A stretch of DNA of 64,000 nt from Micromonospora sp. WMMD1082 (GCF_029626175.1 NZ_JARUBM010000002.1:2435001-2499000), one strand, 5' to 3'; positions 29,501 to 37,602 are shown, numbered from the stretch's first letter. Numbers and translations: made by a program. The notes: generated from the sequence alone by a model not told the origin.

Positions 29501-30514
29501 GACCTGCGTCCGGCCGTCCGGGATGTCTTCGGCACCCGGCTGGAGTTGCGACTGGCCGACGCCGGTGACTCCAACCTGGACCGACGGGCGGCGATGAACG
29601 TGCCGGAGAAGTCGCCGGGTCGTGGCATCACGCCGGACGGGCAGCAGTTCCTGGCGGCGCTGCCCCGGGCCGACGGCGCGCAGGAGGCGGAGAGCCTGCC
29701 CGAGGGGGCGCGGAAGCTGGTCACCGACCTGGCCGCCGCCTGGCAGGGCCCCGGCGCCCCGCCGATCCGGCTGCTGCCGCCGGTGGTCCCGTACGGCAGC
29801 CTGCCGAGCACCGGGCGCCCCGGCGTACCGATCGGCATCGCCGAGGTGGACCTCCAGCCGGTGCACCTGGACTTCGCCGCCGACCCGCACTTCATCCTGT
29901 TCGGCGACGGCGAGTCGGGTAAGAGCACCTTCCTGCGCGCGCTGGCCCAGACCATCGTCGACCGTCATGAGCTGACCGAGGCCCGGCTGGTCCTCGTCGA
30001 CTACCGGCGGAGCCTGCTCGGTGACATCGACACGCCGCACCTGATCGGGTACGGCTCGACGGCGCAGGTCACCGAGGGCATCGTGACCGAGGTGGCCGGC
30101 GTCATGCGGGACCGACTGCCCCCGCCCGACATCACCGCGGAGCGGTTGCGGGCGCGCGACTGGTGGAAGGGCCCGGACCTCTACGTGCTGGTCGACGACT
30201 ACGACCTGGTCGCCGGGGCCGGCAGCAACCCGCTGACCCCACTGCTGGAATTCCTGCCCCAGGCGCGGGACATCGGCCTGCACCTGGTCATCGCCCGGCG
30301 TACCGGCGGCGCGAGTCGGGCGCTCTACGAACCGGTGCTCATGCGGCTGCGCGAGATCAGCACGCCGGGCATCGTGATGTCCGGCAACCGGGACGAGGGG
30401 GTACTGCTCGGTACCGTCCGGCCCGGGCCGCTGCCGCCGGGCCGGGGCTGGCTGGTGTCCCGGCGCGGCGGCACCCGGCTGGTGCAGTTGGTGCACCTTC
30501 CGCCACGCTCATAG
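26552..30514 (+). CDS. eccC: EccC, fused three-ATPase type VII secretion motor
   Basis: A protein of 1,320 residues with two N-terminal transmembrane helices (~38-80) and three FtsK/SpoIIIE-type ATPase domains. Walker A motifs are GATGSGKS at 482-489, GGPQSGKS at 835-842 and GDGESGKS at 1118-1125; LLIICDEF is a Walker B of domain 1. EccC couples ATP hydrolysis to recognition of the C-terminal export signal of WXG100 substrates. In mycobacterial ESX-1 it is split into EccCa and EccCb; here it is one chain. Domain 3 lacks an acidic pair after its hydrophobic strand but has LYVLVDDYD. The GTG start follows a GGAGG region at 26539. The substrate gene at 30646 lies downstream. Confidence 0.96.
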   Translation: MSTVVVKRPARQPEPEYPSGEVLLEAPPEVPAPSGKSWGQMLMMLPMLAGSFAMALMFAGRGGGTFAYVTGGLFGLSAIGMLGAQLTSNSGGPGKQEMLQKRREYMTHLSRQRRRVLKTIRRQREAAFYRHPDPDILWSLPLGPRLWERRRGDVDFATVRIGLGPQELATPLVPPPATSLEKLEPMCALALRRFLTTYGEVPDLPVTMALNGFARVHLRGDLGAARSMVRAVLAQATAFHAPDDMLVAICVAPDRRAEWEWTKWLPHALHPSRTDALGQLRLVAPSVTGLEAMLDDVLASRPRFNASGGAPQVGGPHVLVVIDGGDTAGSDHLMTEGGVEGVTLLDLSTPAPRVLDRARLVLEVTADHQLHSVTVDGPAEIGRADACRVVELETLAMQLAPLRLSAASRGSGDTPLSTELGLAELLDIGDPYEFDVDRAWQPRPNRDKLRVPIGVGADGGPVELDLKESAQDGMGPHGLLIGATGSGKSELLRTLVLALAATHSSESLNFVLVDFKGGATFTRLDGLPHTSAVITNLADELPLVDRMTDSINGELVRRQELLRAAGNYASQRDYEKARAAGAPLSPLPSLLIICDEFSELLTAKPDFIDMFVQIGRVGRSLGVHLLLASQRLEEGRLRGLDTHLSYRVGLRTFSAMESRVVLGATDAYELPRSPGHGYLRFGTEPLVRFKAAYVSGTYRSKTAAAVAAGDGEDRVREYTTAYVAPPVTRAPKQEEAPEPADGVGESVLDILVGRLAGRGKPAHQVWLPPLAEPPTLDQLLPPMTADPARGVTVAHAGLLGELQVAVGIVDKPFEQRRDVLWFDLGGAAGHAVIVGGPQSGKSTLLRTAVTSLALTHTPREAQVYCLDLGSSALSSLRDLPHVGSVATRLDAGLVRRTVAELQLLMGERERRFAERGVDSMAEYRRARRHGQHDDDPFGDVFLIIDGWATLRAEFEDLEPTINDIANRGLSFGIHLVVTASRWMDLRPAVRDVFGTRLELRLADAGDSNLDRRAAMNVPEKSPGRGITPDGQQFLAALPRADGAQEAESLPEGARKLVTDLAAAWQGPGAPPIRLLPPVVPYGSLPSTGRPGVPIGIAEVDLQPVHLDFAADPHFILFGDGESGKSTFLRALAQTIVDRHELTEARLVLVDYRRSLLGDIDTPHLIGYGSTAQVTEGIVTEVAGVMRDRLPPPDITAERLRARDWWKGPDLYVLVDDYDLVAGAGSNPLTPLLEFLPQARDIGLHLVIARRTGGASRALYEPVLMRLREISTPGIVMSGNRDEGVLLGTVRPGPLPPGRGWLVSRRGGTRLVQLVHLPPRS

Positions 30515-30645
30515 GTGCGGTACGGGGTTGCCCGATCGGGCTACCGTCGGCCAGAGTGGACTTACCGAGCGCGGTTGCGGCCCTCAGATTGTCGGAGTTG
30601 GGCACAGTCCGCGCCAGCACCGTGTGAGCGGACGGGGGAGGGATT

Positions 30646-31266
30646 GTGGCCGACGAGTGGCTCGTCGACGAACAGATCGACGTCGACATCAACCAGCTGA
30701 AGGACTTCGCGCAGGCCATCCAGAAGGAGCTGGAGACCAACTTCCAGCCCAGCTTCGAGAACGGCGTCCGCCCGATGCTCACCGTGCAGGCGCCGTTCGG
30801 CGGCGGCGGGCTCAAGGAGGCCGCCTTCTTCCGTGGCCGGCACGACGACAGCCGGATGGCGGTGTCTCACCTGATGGGCGACGTGATGAAGGGTCTCACC
30901 GCGCTGAGCGTGGCCGCCGTGTCCATCTCCGCCGAGTACCTCACCGGCGACGCGCTCTCCGAGGCCACCAACACGGACGTCTTCAACGCGTTCTACGCGG
31001 TCGACGGCCAGGACACCCTCAGCGGTCAGTGGCAGCAGGGTGACGGAGACCCGACGGCCAACCTGCCCGAGGAAGCCGTCAACCCCACACCCATGTCGCC
31101 GTACGAGGGCATGGACTCCTGCCCGACCGGGGACCAGCGAGAGGAGACCCCCGAGTGGGCCAGGACCGAGGTCGTGGGTGAGGGTTCGGGCGCCTACGTG
31201 ATCTCCGGTGACGGCGAACGGATGCACGGCGAGGACCTCCAGCTGGACCAGTCGAATCTGCGGTGA
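30646..31266 (+). CDS. Putative ESX-secreted helical protein
   Basis: A protein of 206 residues starting at GTG behind GGGGGAGG. The N-terminal half (VDINQLKDFAQAIQKELETNF, FFRGRHDDSRMAVSHLMGDVMKGL) is predicted helical, as in WXG100/PE-like proteins. The C-terminal third is disordered, acidic and proline-containing. No WxG turn is visible. It lies between eccC and the large Pro-rich protein and is co-directional with both, so a secreted structural partner is likely by context. I do not recognise a named family. Confidence 0.75.
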   Translation: MADEWLVDEQIDVDINQLKDFAQAIQKELETNFQPSFENGVRPMLTVQAPFGGGGLKEAAFFRGRHDDSRMAVSHLMGDVMKGLTALSVAAVSISAEYLTGDALSEATNTDVFNAFYAVDGQDTLSGQWQQGDGDPTANLPEEAVNPTPMSPYEGMDSCPTGDQREETPEWARTEVVGEGSGAYVISGDGERMHGEDLQLDQSNLR

Positions 31267-31300
31267 CGGGCGGCAGGGACACGGGACCTGAGGAGCGGGG

Positions 31301-33031
31301 ATGACCGACGCCTACTACGGCTGGAAGCCGCCGAGCTACTACATGTATGCCGGCATCTCCGACGACTACGCGGCCGAGCGGGCCGCCGGGTCCACGCCGT
31401 ACGAGCCGACGAAGTGGGACGACGTCACCATCGAGCAGATGTGGGAGTACGTCCGCAAGGAGAGCGACGAGCGGACCACGGCGCTCGCCGAGACGTGGCG
31501 GCGCGCGGCCAGCCTCCTCCAGGTCACCCGGGAGAACCTCAAGCGGCACGCCGACTCGCTGGATGCGAAGTGGACCTCGCCCGCTGCCCGCGTCTTCATG
31601 TCCCGGGTCGGCGCGACGCTCCACTCGCTGGACGAGTGGAAGGAGGTGGCCAGCAACAACGCCACCGGTCTGGAGCAGCTCGCCAGCAAGATCTCGAACG
31701 CCCAGCGCGACATGCGGGAGCTCTGGCTGCAGTACAAGGCCGAGCAGGAGCACCAGCAGGAGGTCTACGAGAAGGACAAGGCAGAGGTCACCTTCGGCGA
31801 CATCTTCGGCGACAGGCACAAGACGTACGAAGAGGTCCAGCGGGAGTTCCACCAGCGCGCCAAGAACATCACCAAGCCGCTGGCCGACCTCTACATCGAC
31901 GTCTACATCTCGAACATCTCCCGCGGTGGCAAGTTCAAGGGCCCGACGGACGCGGCGATCACCGACGGGCCGGTTCCCGCGGGCGGCCGACCGGGCGGTC
32001 CGGGGGCCCCGCCGGGCGCCCCAACGGTGAACGGCACCCAGCCGGGCCGTCCGGCCATGCCGACCCGACCGGAGCTGGGTGACCGGCCGACCGACCCCAC
32101 CACCGCACCGCCCCCGGGCGTGCCGGAGGGCGTCGGCCTCGCGGGTGGCGTCGCACCCACCGCGCCTCCCGCGCCCGCACCGGCCCCGCCGCCGATCACC
32201 ACCACGCCGAACCCGACCGCGGTGCCGGGCCCGACCGTGCCGCCGGTGACCGGGCCGCGCCCGGGCAACCCCGGTCTGACCTCGCCGAACTCCGGGGCCC
32301 GGCCGCCCACCCCGCGAACCACCCTGCCGGGCGCCGGCGGACCCCCTCCCCCGGGCAGCCGAGGTCCGGCGCCGAACCGCCCCACGCTTCCCGGTGCCGG
32401 CGCTCCCGGCGGCGGGTCCGGCGCGCCGGGCGGCGGTAAGCGCGGCCCCGCTCCGAACCGTCCGACCCTGCCGGGTAACACCGGCACCGGTCGGCCGCCC
32501 GGGGCCGGGCCGGCTCGTCCGGGCACCGGAGTCCGGCCACCGGCCTCGGCCACCCCGCCTCCGTCGAGCCCGCGCCTGCCGGGGTCGACGGCCGGGGCGG
32601 GGCAGCGCGGCACCGCGCCCGGGCGTCCCAGCACCCCGCCGCCGAGCCTCGGCGGCAAGCGCACACCGTCGACCGGTCGTCCGAGCCAGCCGCCGTCCAC
32701 GGCCATCGGCAGGCCGGGAACGCCGGCTACCGGCCGCGCCGCAGGCCCGGCGGCGCCCGCCAGCGGCGGGCGACCCGACCTGAGCGGTCGTACCGGCGGC
32801 GGACGGCCGGCACCGACCACGGGCCCGGCACCATCGCTCGGCGGCCGGCGCGGTGGGCCGGTCCCACCGGGCCCGCGCAAGGGCGCCCCCCGGGACGGGG
32901 AGCAGGAGACCTGGGCGTACGGCGACGGCGACGACGAGCTGTGGGCGACCGAGTCCTCCGCCGTCGGTGTGGTCGAGGCACCGGCCGAGCACCGGCCCCG
33001 CGAGCAGGGTCGGGCACTCGGCCGAGGCTGA
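31301..33031 (+). CDS. Large PPE-like ESX substrate with Pro/Gly-rich tail
   Basis: A protein of 576 residues. The first ~220 residues are helical (ERTTALAETWRRAASLLQ, DSLDAKWTSPAARVFMSRV, LHSLDEWKEVASNNATGLEQL) and resemble WXG100/PPE-type proteins, with KWTS at the helix turn. Residues ~225-530 are an extended Pro/Gly/Thr-rich, basic low-complexity region with repeated GPAPNRPTLPG units. The C-terminal part ends in acidic DGDDELWATES. Such a tail could cross the peptidoglycan. It starts 34 bases after its neighbour and precedes the second mycosin, forming an eccC-substrate-mycosin operon. Confidence 0.82.
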   Translation: MTDAYYGWKPPSYYMYAGISDDYAAERAAGSTPYEPTKWDDVTIEQMWEYVRKESDERTTALAETWRRAASLLQVTRENLKRHADSLDAKWTSPAARVFMSRVGATLHSLDEWKEVASNNATGLEQLASKISNAQRDMRELWLQYKAEQEHQQEVYEKDKAEVTFGDIFGDRHKTYEEVQREFHQRAKNITKPLADLYIDVYISNISRGGKFKGPTDAAITDGPVPAGGRPGGPGAPPGAPTVNGTQPGRPAMPTRPELGDRPTDPTTAPPPGVPEGVGLAGGVAPTAPPAPAPAPPPITTTPNPTAVPGPTVPPVTGPRPGNPGLTSPNSGARPPTPRTTLPGAGGPPPPGSRGPAPNRPTLPGAGAPGGGSGAPGGGKRGPAPNRPTLPGNTGTGRPPGAGPARPGTGVRPPASATPPPSSPRLPGSTAGAGQRGTAPGRPSTPPPSLGGKRTPSTGRPSQPPSTAIGRPGTPATGRAAGPAAPASGGRPDLSGRTGGGRPAPTTGPAPSLGGRRGGPVPPGPRKGAPRDGEQETWAYGDGDDELWATESSAVGVVEAPAEHRPREQGRALGRG

Positions 33032-33137
33032 CCAGGCGCGGGCCGATCATCCAACCTTGGGTGGCTGGCCCGTACCATGCGGTGACCGTCCATTCCCGGC
33101 CGTCGCGCGACGACCTACAACAGGAAGGTAAGCGGGC

Positions 33138-34421
33138 ATGCGTGTCCTGACCCGACCGGCGGCCGCCCTGGTGCTCACCACCGCCAGTGTCCTGGCCGCC
33201 CTGGCCCTTCCCAGCACACCCGCCCTGGCGGACTCCACCCGGGACGACTCGTGGCACATCAAGGCCCTGGAGTTGGCCGAGATGCACAAGATCACCCAGG
33301 GGGAGGGTGTGGTGGTGGCGGTGATCGACACCGGGGTGGACGCGTCGCATCAGGACCTCAAGAACAACGTCCTGCCGGGCGTCGACCTCTACGACGACGA
33401 CGCCTTGGGCCGGGTCGACCGGGAGGGGCACGGCACCGGCATGGCGTCCCTGATCGCCGCGCACGGGCACGGGCCCGGCAATCGCAATGGAGCGCTCGGG
33501 ATCGCGCCGAAGGCGAAGATCCTGCCGGTGACCGTCAAGAGCGAACGGAGCCCGCTGATCCAGCCGACGGCGGTCGCCGCCGGCATCAACTGGGCGGTCG
33601 ACAACGGCGCGGACATCGTCAACGTGTCGCTGGGCAGCAGCTTCAACGAGGAGCTGAACCGGGCGGTGGATCGGGCCTATCAGCGAAACGTGATCGTGGT
33701 CGCCGCCGTGGGTAACCGCGACGACATGATCATCAGCAATCCCGCCCGGCACCAGGCCGCGGTCGCGGTCAACGGCACCGACCGCAAGGGCGCCATCAGC
33801 AAGGACGCCGCCTTGCCGGCCGAGGAGGTCGACATCGCCGCCCCGGGGGAGGACCTCGTCCGGGCGGCGCCCGGCGGCAGGTACGTGACCGCGCTGGGCA
33901 GCAGCGGTAGCGCCGCGATCGTCTCCGGTGCGCTGGCTCTGATCAAGGCGAAGTATCCGGATCTGAACGGATACGAGATGTTCCAGCGCCTGCTGGAAAC
34001 CACCCGGGACGAGGGCGAACCCGGCCACGACCTCTACTACGGGTGGGGCGCGCTCGACCTGCGGGAGGCGCTGACCGGCGAGCCGGACGGCCGCGGCACC
34101 CGCCCCAGCGCCCGGCCGAGCACCTCCGAACTCGAACCATGGCAGGCCAACCCGCGCGAGCGCGAGGACGGCATCCTGATCTTCGTGTGGGCCGTGATCA
34201 TCGCGGTGTTCGTCCTTCTCGTGGGAGGGACCGTGGCCACCGTCATGCTGCTGCGTGCCCGTCGCCGCGCGGCGCGGCTCGCCGACGACGACCCGCCGGC
34301 CACCGTCGAGGCAGCTCCCGGACCCGACGTACCGCCGCAGGGTGGCCCGGCCGCCGCCACGAGCCCGGGGCAGCCGGCGGGCGCAACCGACGACGCGGCC
34401 TGGCGCCGGCCGCCCGACTGA
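33138..34421 (+). CDS. mycP: Second mycosin-like S8 serine protease with altered Ser motif
   Basis: A protein of 427 residues: signal peptide (~1-31), subtilisin fold with Asp64 (VAVIDTGVD), His98 (GHGTGMAS) and Asn193, a transmembrane helix at ~350-373 and a Pro-rich tail. By aligning with the first mycosin, GTSFAAP becomes GSSGSAA, placing the nucleophile at Ser256. The Thr-to-Ser change and loss of the structurally important Pro are unusual for active subtilases, so activity is uncertain. A structural role in stabilising the core would survive loss of proteolysis. It is the second mycosin in one ESX locus. AGGAAGG lies upstream of the ATG. Confidence 0.9.
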   Translation: MRVLTRPAAALVLTTASVLAALALPSTPALADSTRDDSWHIKALELAEMHKITQGEGVVVAVIDTGVDASHQDLKNNVLPGVDLYDDDALGRVDREGHGTGMASLIAAHGHGPGNRNGALGIAPKAKILPVTVKSERSPLIQPTAVAAGINWAVDNGADIVNVSLGSSFNEELNRAVDRAYQRNVIVVAAVGNRDDMIISNPARHQAAVAVNGTDRKGAISKDAALPAEEVDIAAPGEDLVRAAPGGRYVTALGSSGSAAIVSGALALIKAKYPDLNGYEMFQRLLETTRDEGEPGHDLYYGWGALDLREALTGEPDGRGTRPSARPSTSELEPWQANPREREDGILIFVWAVIIAVFVLLVGGTVATVMLLRARRRAARLADDDPPATVEAAPGPDVPPQGGPAAATSPGQPAGATDDAAWRRPPD

Positions 34422-34451
34422 CCGAGCCGGTCCGACCTGAGGAAGGCAGCC

Positions 34452-35039
34452 ATGTCGACCACGCCAGGCGGGGCGTTTCCGTCTCCGCCGCCCGGACCCT
34501 CCCAGACCCCCTACCAGTCGCCCAATCTGTCCCCACCCCCCGGCTCACCGGCCGCTGCGCCGGTCCCACCGGCTCGCCGGCCGATCGTGGTCACTCTCGC
34601 GATCCTCCTGATATTGCCGTCGGTCGTCATCTGGCTGATCGGCGGCATCGCCTTTTTCCTGGCGATGCTGCGGACCGAGGGGGACGGGCTCGGCCGGATC
34701 CTGGTGGTGGGTATAGGCGCGGCTGTGCTGGCGCTCGCCCTGCTGGTGGTGCTGCTCGCCTCGCTGGGCATGCTCATGGCCTGGCTGGGTGACACCGCCG
34801 AGGGACTGACCGCGCCGGCGGGCCTCACCTTCGGGCTCTTCGTCGTCGTCATCGTCACGCTGCTGGTGCAGGGCAAGCTGAGCTACCACCCGACGATGGT
34901 CACCCCGCTGGTCGTGGGCGCGCTGGCCGGCGTGTCGCTCGCCCTGCTCAAGACTCCGCCGGCCCGCGCCTGGTTCGCCGGCCGTAAGCGCTCACGGCAG
35001 CCGGGCGGGGCCGATACGACGCCCAAGTCAGGGCGGTGA
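34452..35039 (+). CDS. Pro-rich N-terminus membrane protein
   Basis: A protein of 195 residues. A disordered Pro/Ser-rich cytoplasmic N-terminus (~1-43) is followed by four hydrophobic helices (~45-70, 84-110, 121-138, 148-165) and a basic C-terminus. No catalytic motif is visible and no named family is recognised. It follows the second mycosin by 30 bases with GAGGAAGG before the ATG, so it probably belongs to the same operon. The last 12 bases overlap the convergent SseB-type gene. Confidence 0.82.
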   Translation: MSTTPGGAFPSPPPGPSQTPYQSPNLSPPPGSPAAAPVPPARRPIVVTLAILLILPSVVIWLIGGIAFFLAMLRTEGDGLGRILVVGIGAAVLALALLVVLLASLGMLMAWLGDTAEGLTAPAGLTFGLFVVVIVTLLVQGKLSYHPTMVTPLVVGALAGVSLALLKTPPARAWFAGRKRSRQPGGADTTPKSGR

Positions 35040-36284
35040 CCAGCGGCGGGCGGTCGCGTCGAAGCGGGCCAGCAGCTCGTCGCGGCCGTCGGCGTGCAGG
35101 CAGTGCAGCTCGGTTGCGTCCGGTACGACCAGCGACTCCATCCGGGGTTGACCCTGGCCCCACTCGTCGGGCGTGGTCTCGCCGGGCGGCCAGCGCAGCA
35201 CGGCCACCCACTCGTCCGACTCCTCGAACGGCGATCCCGCACCGAGCAGGCCCAGACGCCGGTAGAGCCGGATCGGGGTGTCCCGACCCGGGCCGTGCCA
35301 GGCGTGCACCAGCCCGGCCGCCCGGTCGTAGCCGTCGTCCAGGTAGGACGGCAGGTAGCGGTGCGGGATGACCATTTGCAGCCGCAGCGGTACGTCGGGA
35401 TCGCGTCCCTCGTCGTCAACGGGCTCCGGTGCCGACCGGGGCACCGGCACGCCCACCGTCGACGGATCGGCGTACGCGGCCGTCGTGCGGCGACGCTGCT
35501 CCTGCTCGGCCGCCTCGGTGACCACCTGCCGCAGCTCACCGAGCCAGTCGCGCAGCGTCAGCAGCGCCTCGCCGGGCAGCGCCGCCGCGAGCGGCGTCTC
35601 CGGGTTGAGCAGCAGCTGCCAGGAGATGTCCGGCCAGTGGTCGGTGAGCTGAAGGCTGCTGACCACCACCAGATCGTGATCGCCGAGCGCCTGGCGCAGC
35701 CGGGCCTCGGAGGTGAACACCGGCAGGCTGACCCGCCCCTGCTCGTCGGGGAGTGACCACCACGGGAACTCCGGATCGGACACGTCGCGTGTTGCCGGAC
35801 CGTCCGGGCGCAGCGGCACCACCAGCTCGGCCCGGAGCAGCACGGACATCAGGGCGTTCGGGTCCTGCCGCAGGATCGCCTCGCGCAGCGGCCGCTCGGC
35901 CTCCAGGGTCGGTGCGGCGAGCGTACGGAGTTCGTCGGCGGTGAGCCGGACGGCGATCGGTAGCCCGGCGTCGATCGCCAACATCCACCCGTCGTCCGGC
36001 CAGTCGACGGCGAGATCGACCAGCCCCGACACCCGGTAGCTGACCGACTGGCCGGGCAGAGCGGCCGCGATCGCCGCCGGCGAGGTGTACGCCACCACGT
36101 GGGTGACCCCATCGTGGTGGCCCGTCGGCCAGGCCACCGGCTCCCGTCCGGCCGCCGCCCCGGCCGACACCGGCAGCAGCAGCTGCCCGGTGACGAGTTC
36201 GGTGAGGAAACCCTCCCGGTCGTCGGCCTCGGCGGCGGCCAGCAGCGCGCGTTCCGTGGCGGTGGTCGGCTGCCAGCCGGTCAC
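35028..36284 (-). CDS. SseB-family protein
   Basis: A protein of 418 residues with repeated SseB N-terminal-type segments: RALLAAAEADDREGFLTELVTGQLLLPV, LREAILRQDPNALMSVLLRAELVVPL, LPVFTSEARLRQAL, and DHDLVVVSSLQLTDHWPD. SseB-type domains are common in actinomycete ESX loci next to immunity genes; their function is not established. The GTG start at 36284 overlaps the stop of the SUKH-3 gene by four bases (GTGA), indicating translational coupling in a deaminase-SUKH-3-SseB operon. The 3' end overlaps the convergent membrane protein gene by 12 bases. Confidence 0.85.
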   Translation of the reverse strand: MTGWQPTTATERALLAAAEADDREGFLTELVTGQLLLPVSAGAAAGREPVAWPTGHHDGVTHVVAYTSPAAIAAALPGQSVSYRVSGLVDLAVDWPDDGWMLAIDAGLPIAVRLTADELRTLAAPTLEAERPLREAILRQDPNALMSVLLRAELVVPLRPDGPATRDVSDPEFPWWSLPDEQGRVSLPVFTSEARLRQALGDHDLVVVSSLQLTDHWPDISWQLLLNPETPLAAALPGEALLTLRDWLGELRQVVTEAAEQEQRRRTTAAYADPSTVGVPVPRSAPEPVDDEGRDPDVPLRLQMVIPHRYLPSYLDDGYDRAAGLVHAWHGPGRDTPIRLYRRLGLLGAGSPFEESDEWVAVLRWPPGETTPDEWGQGQPRMESLVVPDATELHCLHADGRDELLARFDATARRWSPP

Positions 36285-36766
36285 CAGGTGCCGTCCCCAC
36301 GCACCCGCTGCGGTTGCCGGCCGAGCACCAGCGTGGTGAGGGCCTCGTCGAGAGTCGCCCCGAGGAACCAGTCCCCGGTGTGGTCCAGCACGAACACCCG
36401 ACCCTCCGCGTCGACGGCGAGGATCCCGGTGCCGCCCTCCTCCTCGCCCAGCGGGCTCAACGGCGCGCCGGTCGCCTCGGCCAGCTCGGCGAGCGTCTCC
36501 ACCGAGTGACGCACCAGGAACGGGTCGAGATGGAATGCGCTCGGCGCGACCTGTTCGCCCTCCCCCTGCGGACGGACCCGCAGCCCGCCGAACTCGGCGT
36601 ACGCCTCGATCGCGGCGGCCGTCACGACGTGCTGCCGGCCGTCCGGCGCGGCGGTGGCAGCGATCCGCAGGCCCCACTCGCGGGCCTGGCCCTCGTCGCG
36701 ACGGCCGGACGACCAACCGGCGGCGGCGAGCGTCTGCGCCACCAGGGGTGGGAAGCGGTCGGTCAT
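36281..36766 (-). CDS. SUKH-3 immunity protein
   Basis: A protein of 161 residues that is almost entirely one SUKH-3 domain: the helix VAQTLAAAGWSSGRRDE, IEAYAEFGGLRVRP, FHLDPFLV, and the closing DAEGRVFVLDHTGDWFLGATLDEALTTLVLG. The family inhibits polymorphic toxins, often deaminases. It overlaps the deaminase gene upstream by ATGA and the SseB gene downstream by GTGA. The likely cognate toxin is the stand-alone YwqJ-type deaminase and, by homology, the deaminase domain of the giant toxin. Confidence 0.9.
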   Translation of the reverse strand: MTDRFPPLVAQTLAAAGWSSGRRDEGQAREWGLRIAATAAPDGRQHVVTAAAIEAYAEFGGLRVRPQGEGEQVAPSAFHLDPFLVRHSVETLAELAEATGAPLSPLGEEEGGTGILAVDAEGRVFVLDHTGDWFLGATLDEALTTLVLGRQPQRVRGDGTW

Positions 36767-37146
36767 GCCAGCGCCTCCATGCCGAACCAGTCGAGCAGGG
36801 CGGTACACGAGCGGCAGGGCGGCTGGACCTCGCCGTGGCGCGGGTCGCCCTCCTCCCGCACCCTGGTCACCCGGACCTTGGCGCCCCACAGCAGCGCGCG
36901 GGCCCGGGCGGGATCGAGCGGCGGACCGCCGGCCTCGGCGGCGTACAACCGGTCGGAGATCAGCACCGCCTCGGCGCACCATCCGGCGTAGCGTTCGCGC
37001 TGCTCGACGGGGAGCCCGTGCAGGAAGCGCCGGACCACCGGGTGCAGATCGGGCGCCACGTCGCCGCGTACCGAGGTGTGGGTGTGGACGGTCCCCTCCA
37101 CCAGCAGCGCACCCGCCGCCAGCGGCAGCATCCGCATTTCCGCCAT
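36763..37146 (-). CDS. Stand-alone YwqJ-type deaminase
   Basis: A protein of 127 residues consisting of a YwqJ-type deaminase fold alone. AGALLVEGTVHTHTS precedes the zinc-site motif WCAEAVLISDRLY (Cys and catalytic Glu) and PPCRSCTALLDWFG, with the same CAE/PCxxC signature as the giant-toxin domain. It carries no WXG100-like, signal or stalk sequence, so it is not a conventional exported toxin. It could be a displaced warhead, a toxin delivered by fusion after recombination, or a deaminase with a cellular role. ATGA overlap with the SUKH-3 gene indicates a maintained toxin-immunity pair. GGGAGGGCGG lies upstream of its ATG. Confidence 0.85.
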   Translation of the reverse strand: MAEMRMLPLAAGALLVEGTVHTHTSVRGDVAPDLHPVVRRFLHGLPVEQRERYAGWCAEAVLISDRLYAAEAGGPPLDPARARALLWGAKVRVTRVREEGDPRHGEVQPPCRSCTALLDWFGMEALA

Positions 37147-37237
37147 CCGCCCTCCCCCGCGTCAACAAAGGATCCCGCCCTCGCTCGCCCGCCGAGCCTA
37201 GCCAATCGACCCGCTGACCCGATGCTTTACATCGCGC

Positions 37238-37308
37238 CGATCATGCAGTTGTGGCGGTTCACAAAAGGTCGCCAAAGCCACAAAACAACGACCACAACTG
37301 CATGATCG
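37238..37308. repeat. Perfect 17-bp inverted repeat element
   Basis: CGATCATGCAGTTGTGG at 37238-37254 is the exact reverse complement of 37292-37308, around a 37-base, comparatively A-rich spacer with no coding capacity. It is upstream of the deaminase operon and next to the DUF397 cluster. The lower G+C content and perfect symmetry suggest an interspersed palindromic element rather than a simple terminator. Confidence 0.8.
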
Positions 37309-37330
37309 ACGAGCGCACGGGGTGGTGGGG

Positions 37331-37540
37331 TCAGAGTGGGGTGGCCGGGTTGGCTTTCAAAGTGTGGAGGAAGGTGGTCCAGGGGGTGGCGGCGAAGGCC
37401 AGGGCGGGGCCGCTGCGATCCTTTGAGTCGCGCACGCCCACCGCACCGCCAGCGCACCGCACCTCGACGCACGCGGCGTTGTCGGAACTGCGGGACGACG
37501 TGAACCAGTCACGATCGGACATGCGGCGCGGGGTGTTCAC
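37331..37540 (-). CDS. DUF397-domain protein, copy 2
   Basis: A protein of 69 residues: DRDWFTSSRSSDNAACVEVRCAGGAVGVRDSKDRSGPALAF is the complete DUF397 signature. The GTG start at 37540 has AGGAGA upstream. DUF397 proteins pair with HTH-DUF5753 regulators in actinomycetes and are proposed to antagonise them. Its partner gene is missing: the bases just upstream encode only a C-terminal regulator remnant. It is about 85% identical by eye to the copy at 37625 and probably arose by tandem duplication. Confidence 0.85.
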   Translation of the reverse strand: MNTPRRMSDRDWFTSSRSSDNAACVEVRCAGGAVGVRDSKDRSGPALAFAATPWTTFLHTLKANPATPL

Positions 37541-37590
37541 GTCATCTCCTCGGTGATCCGCCGGATCAGGGCCAGCGATCGCCCTGTCCC
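37537..37590 (-). pseudogene. C-terminal remnant of an HTH-DUF5753 regulator
   Basis: Read on the minus strand, the bases before the DUF397 start encode RSLALIRRITEEMT and stop TGA, overlapping the GTG start of DUF397 copy 2 by GTGA. The intact regulator ends GSLDLISRIAKEMS and overlaps DUF397 copy 1 in the same way. The match in sequence, stop position and overlap shows a former second regulator gene of which only ~14 codons remain. Confidence 0.75.
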
Positions 37591-37602
37591 GGGGCCCTTC
37601 GG

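Noticed and set aside
26477..30496. A minus-strand open frame of over 1,300 codons opposite eccC
   Set aside because: eccC has three Walker motifs and a full-length family match on the plus strand; the antisense frame is His/Gln/Arg-rich and domainless.
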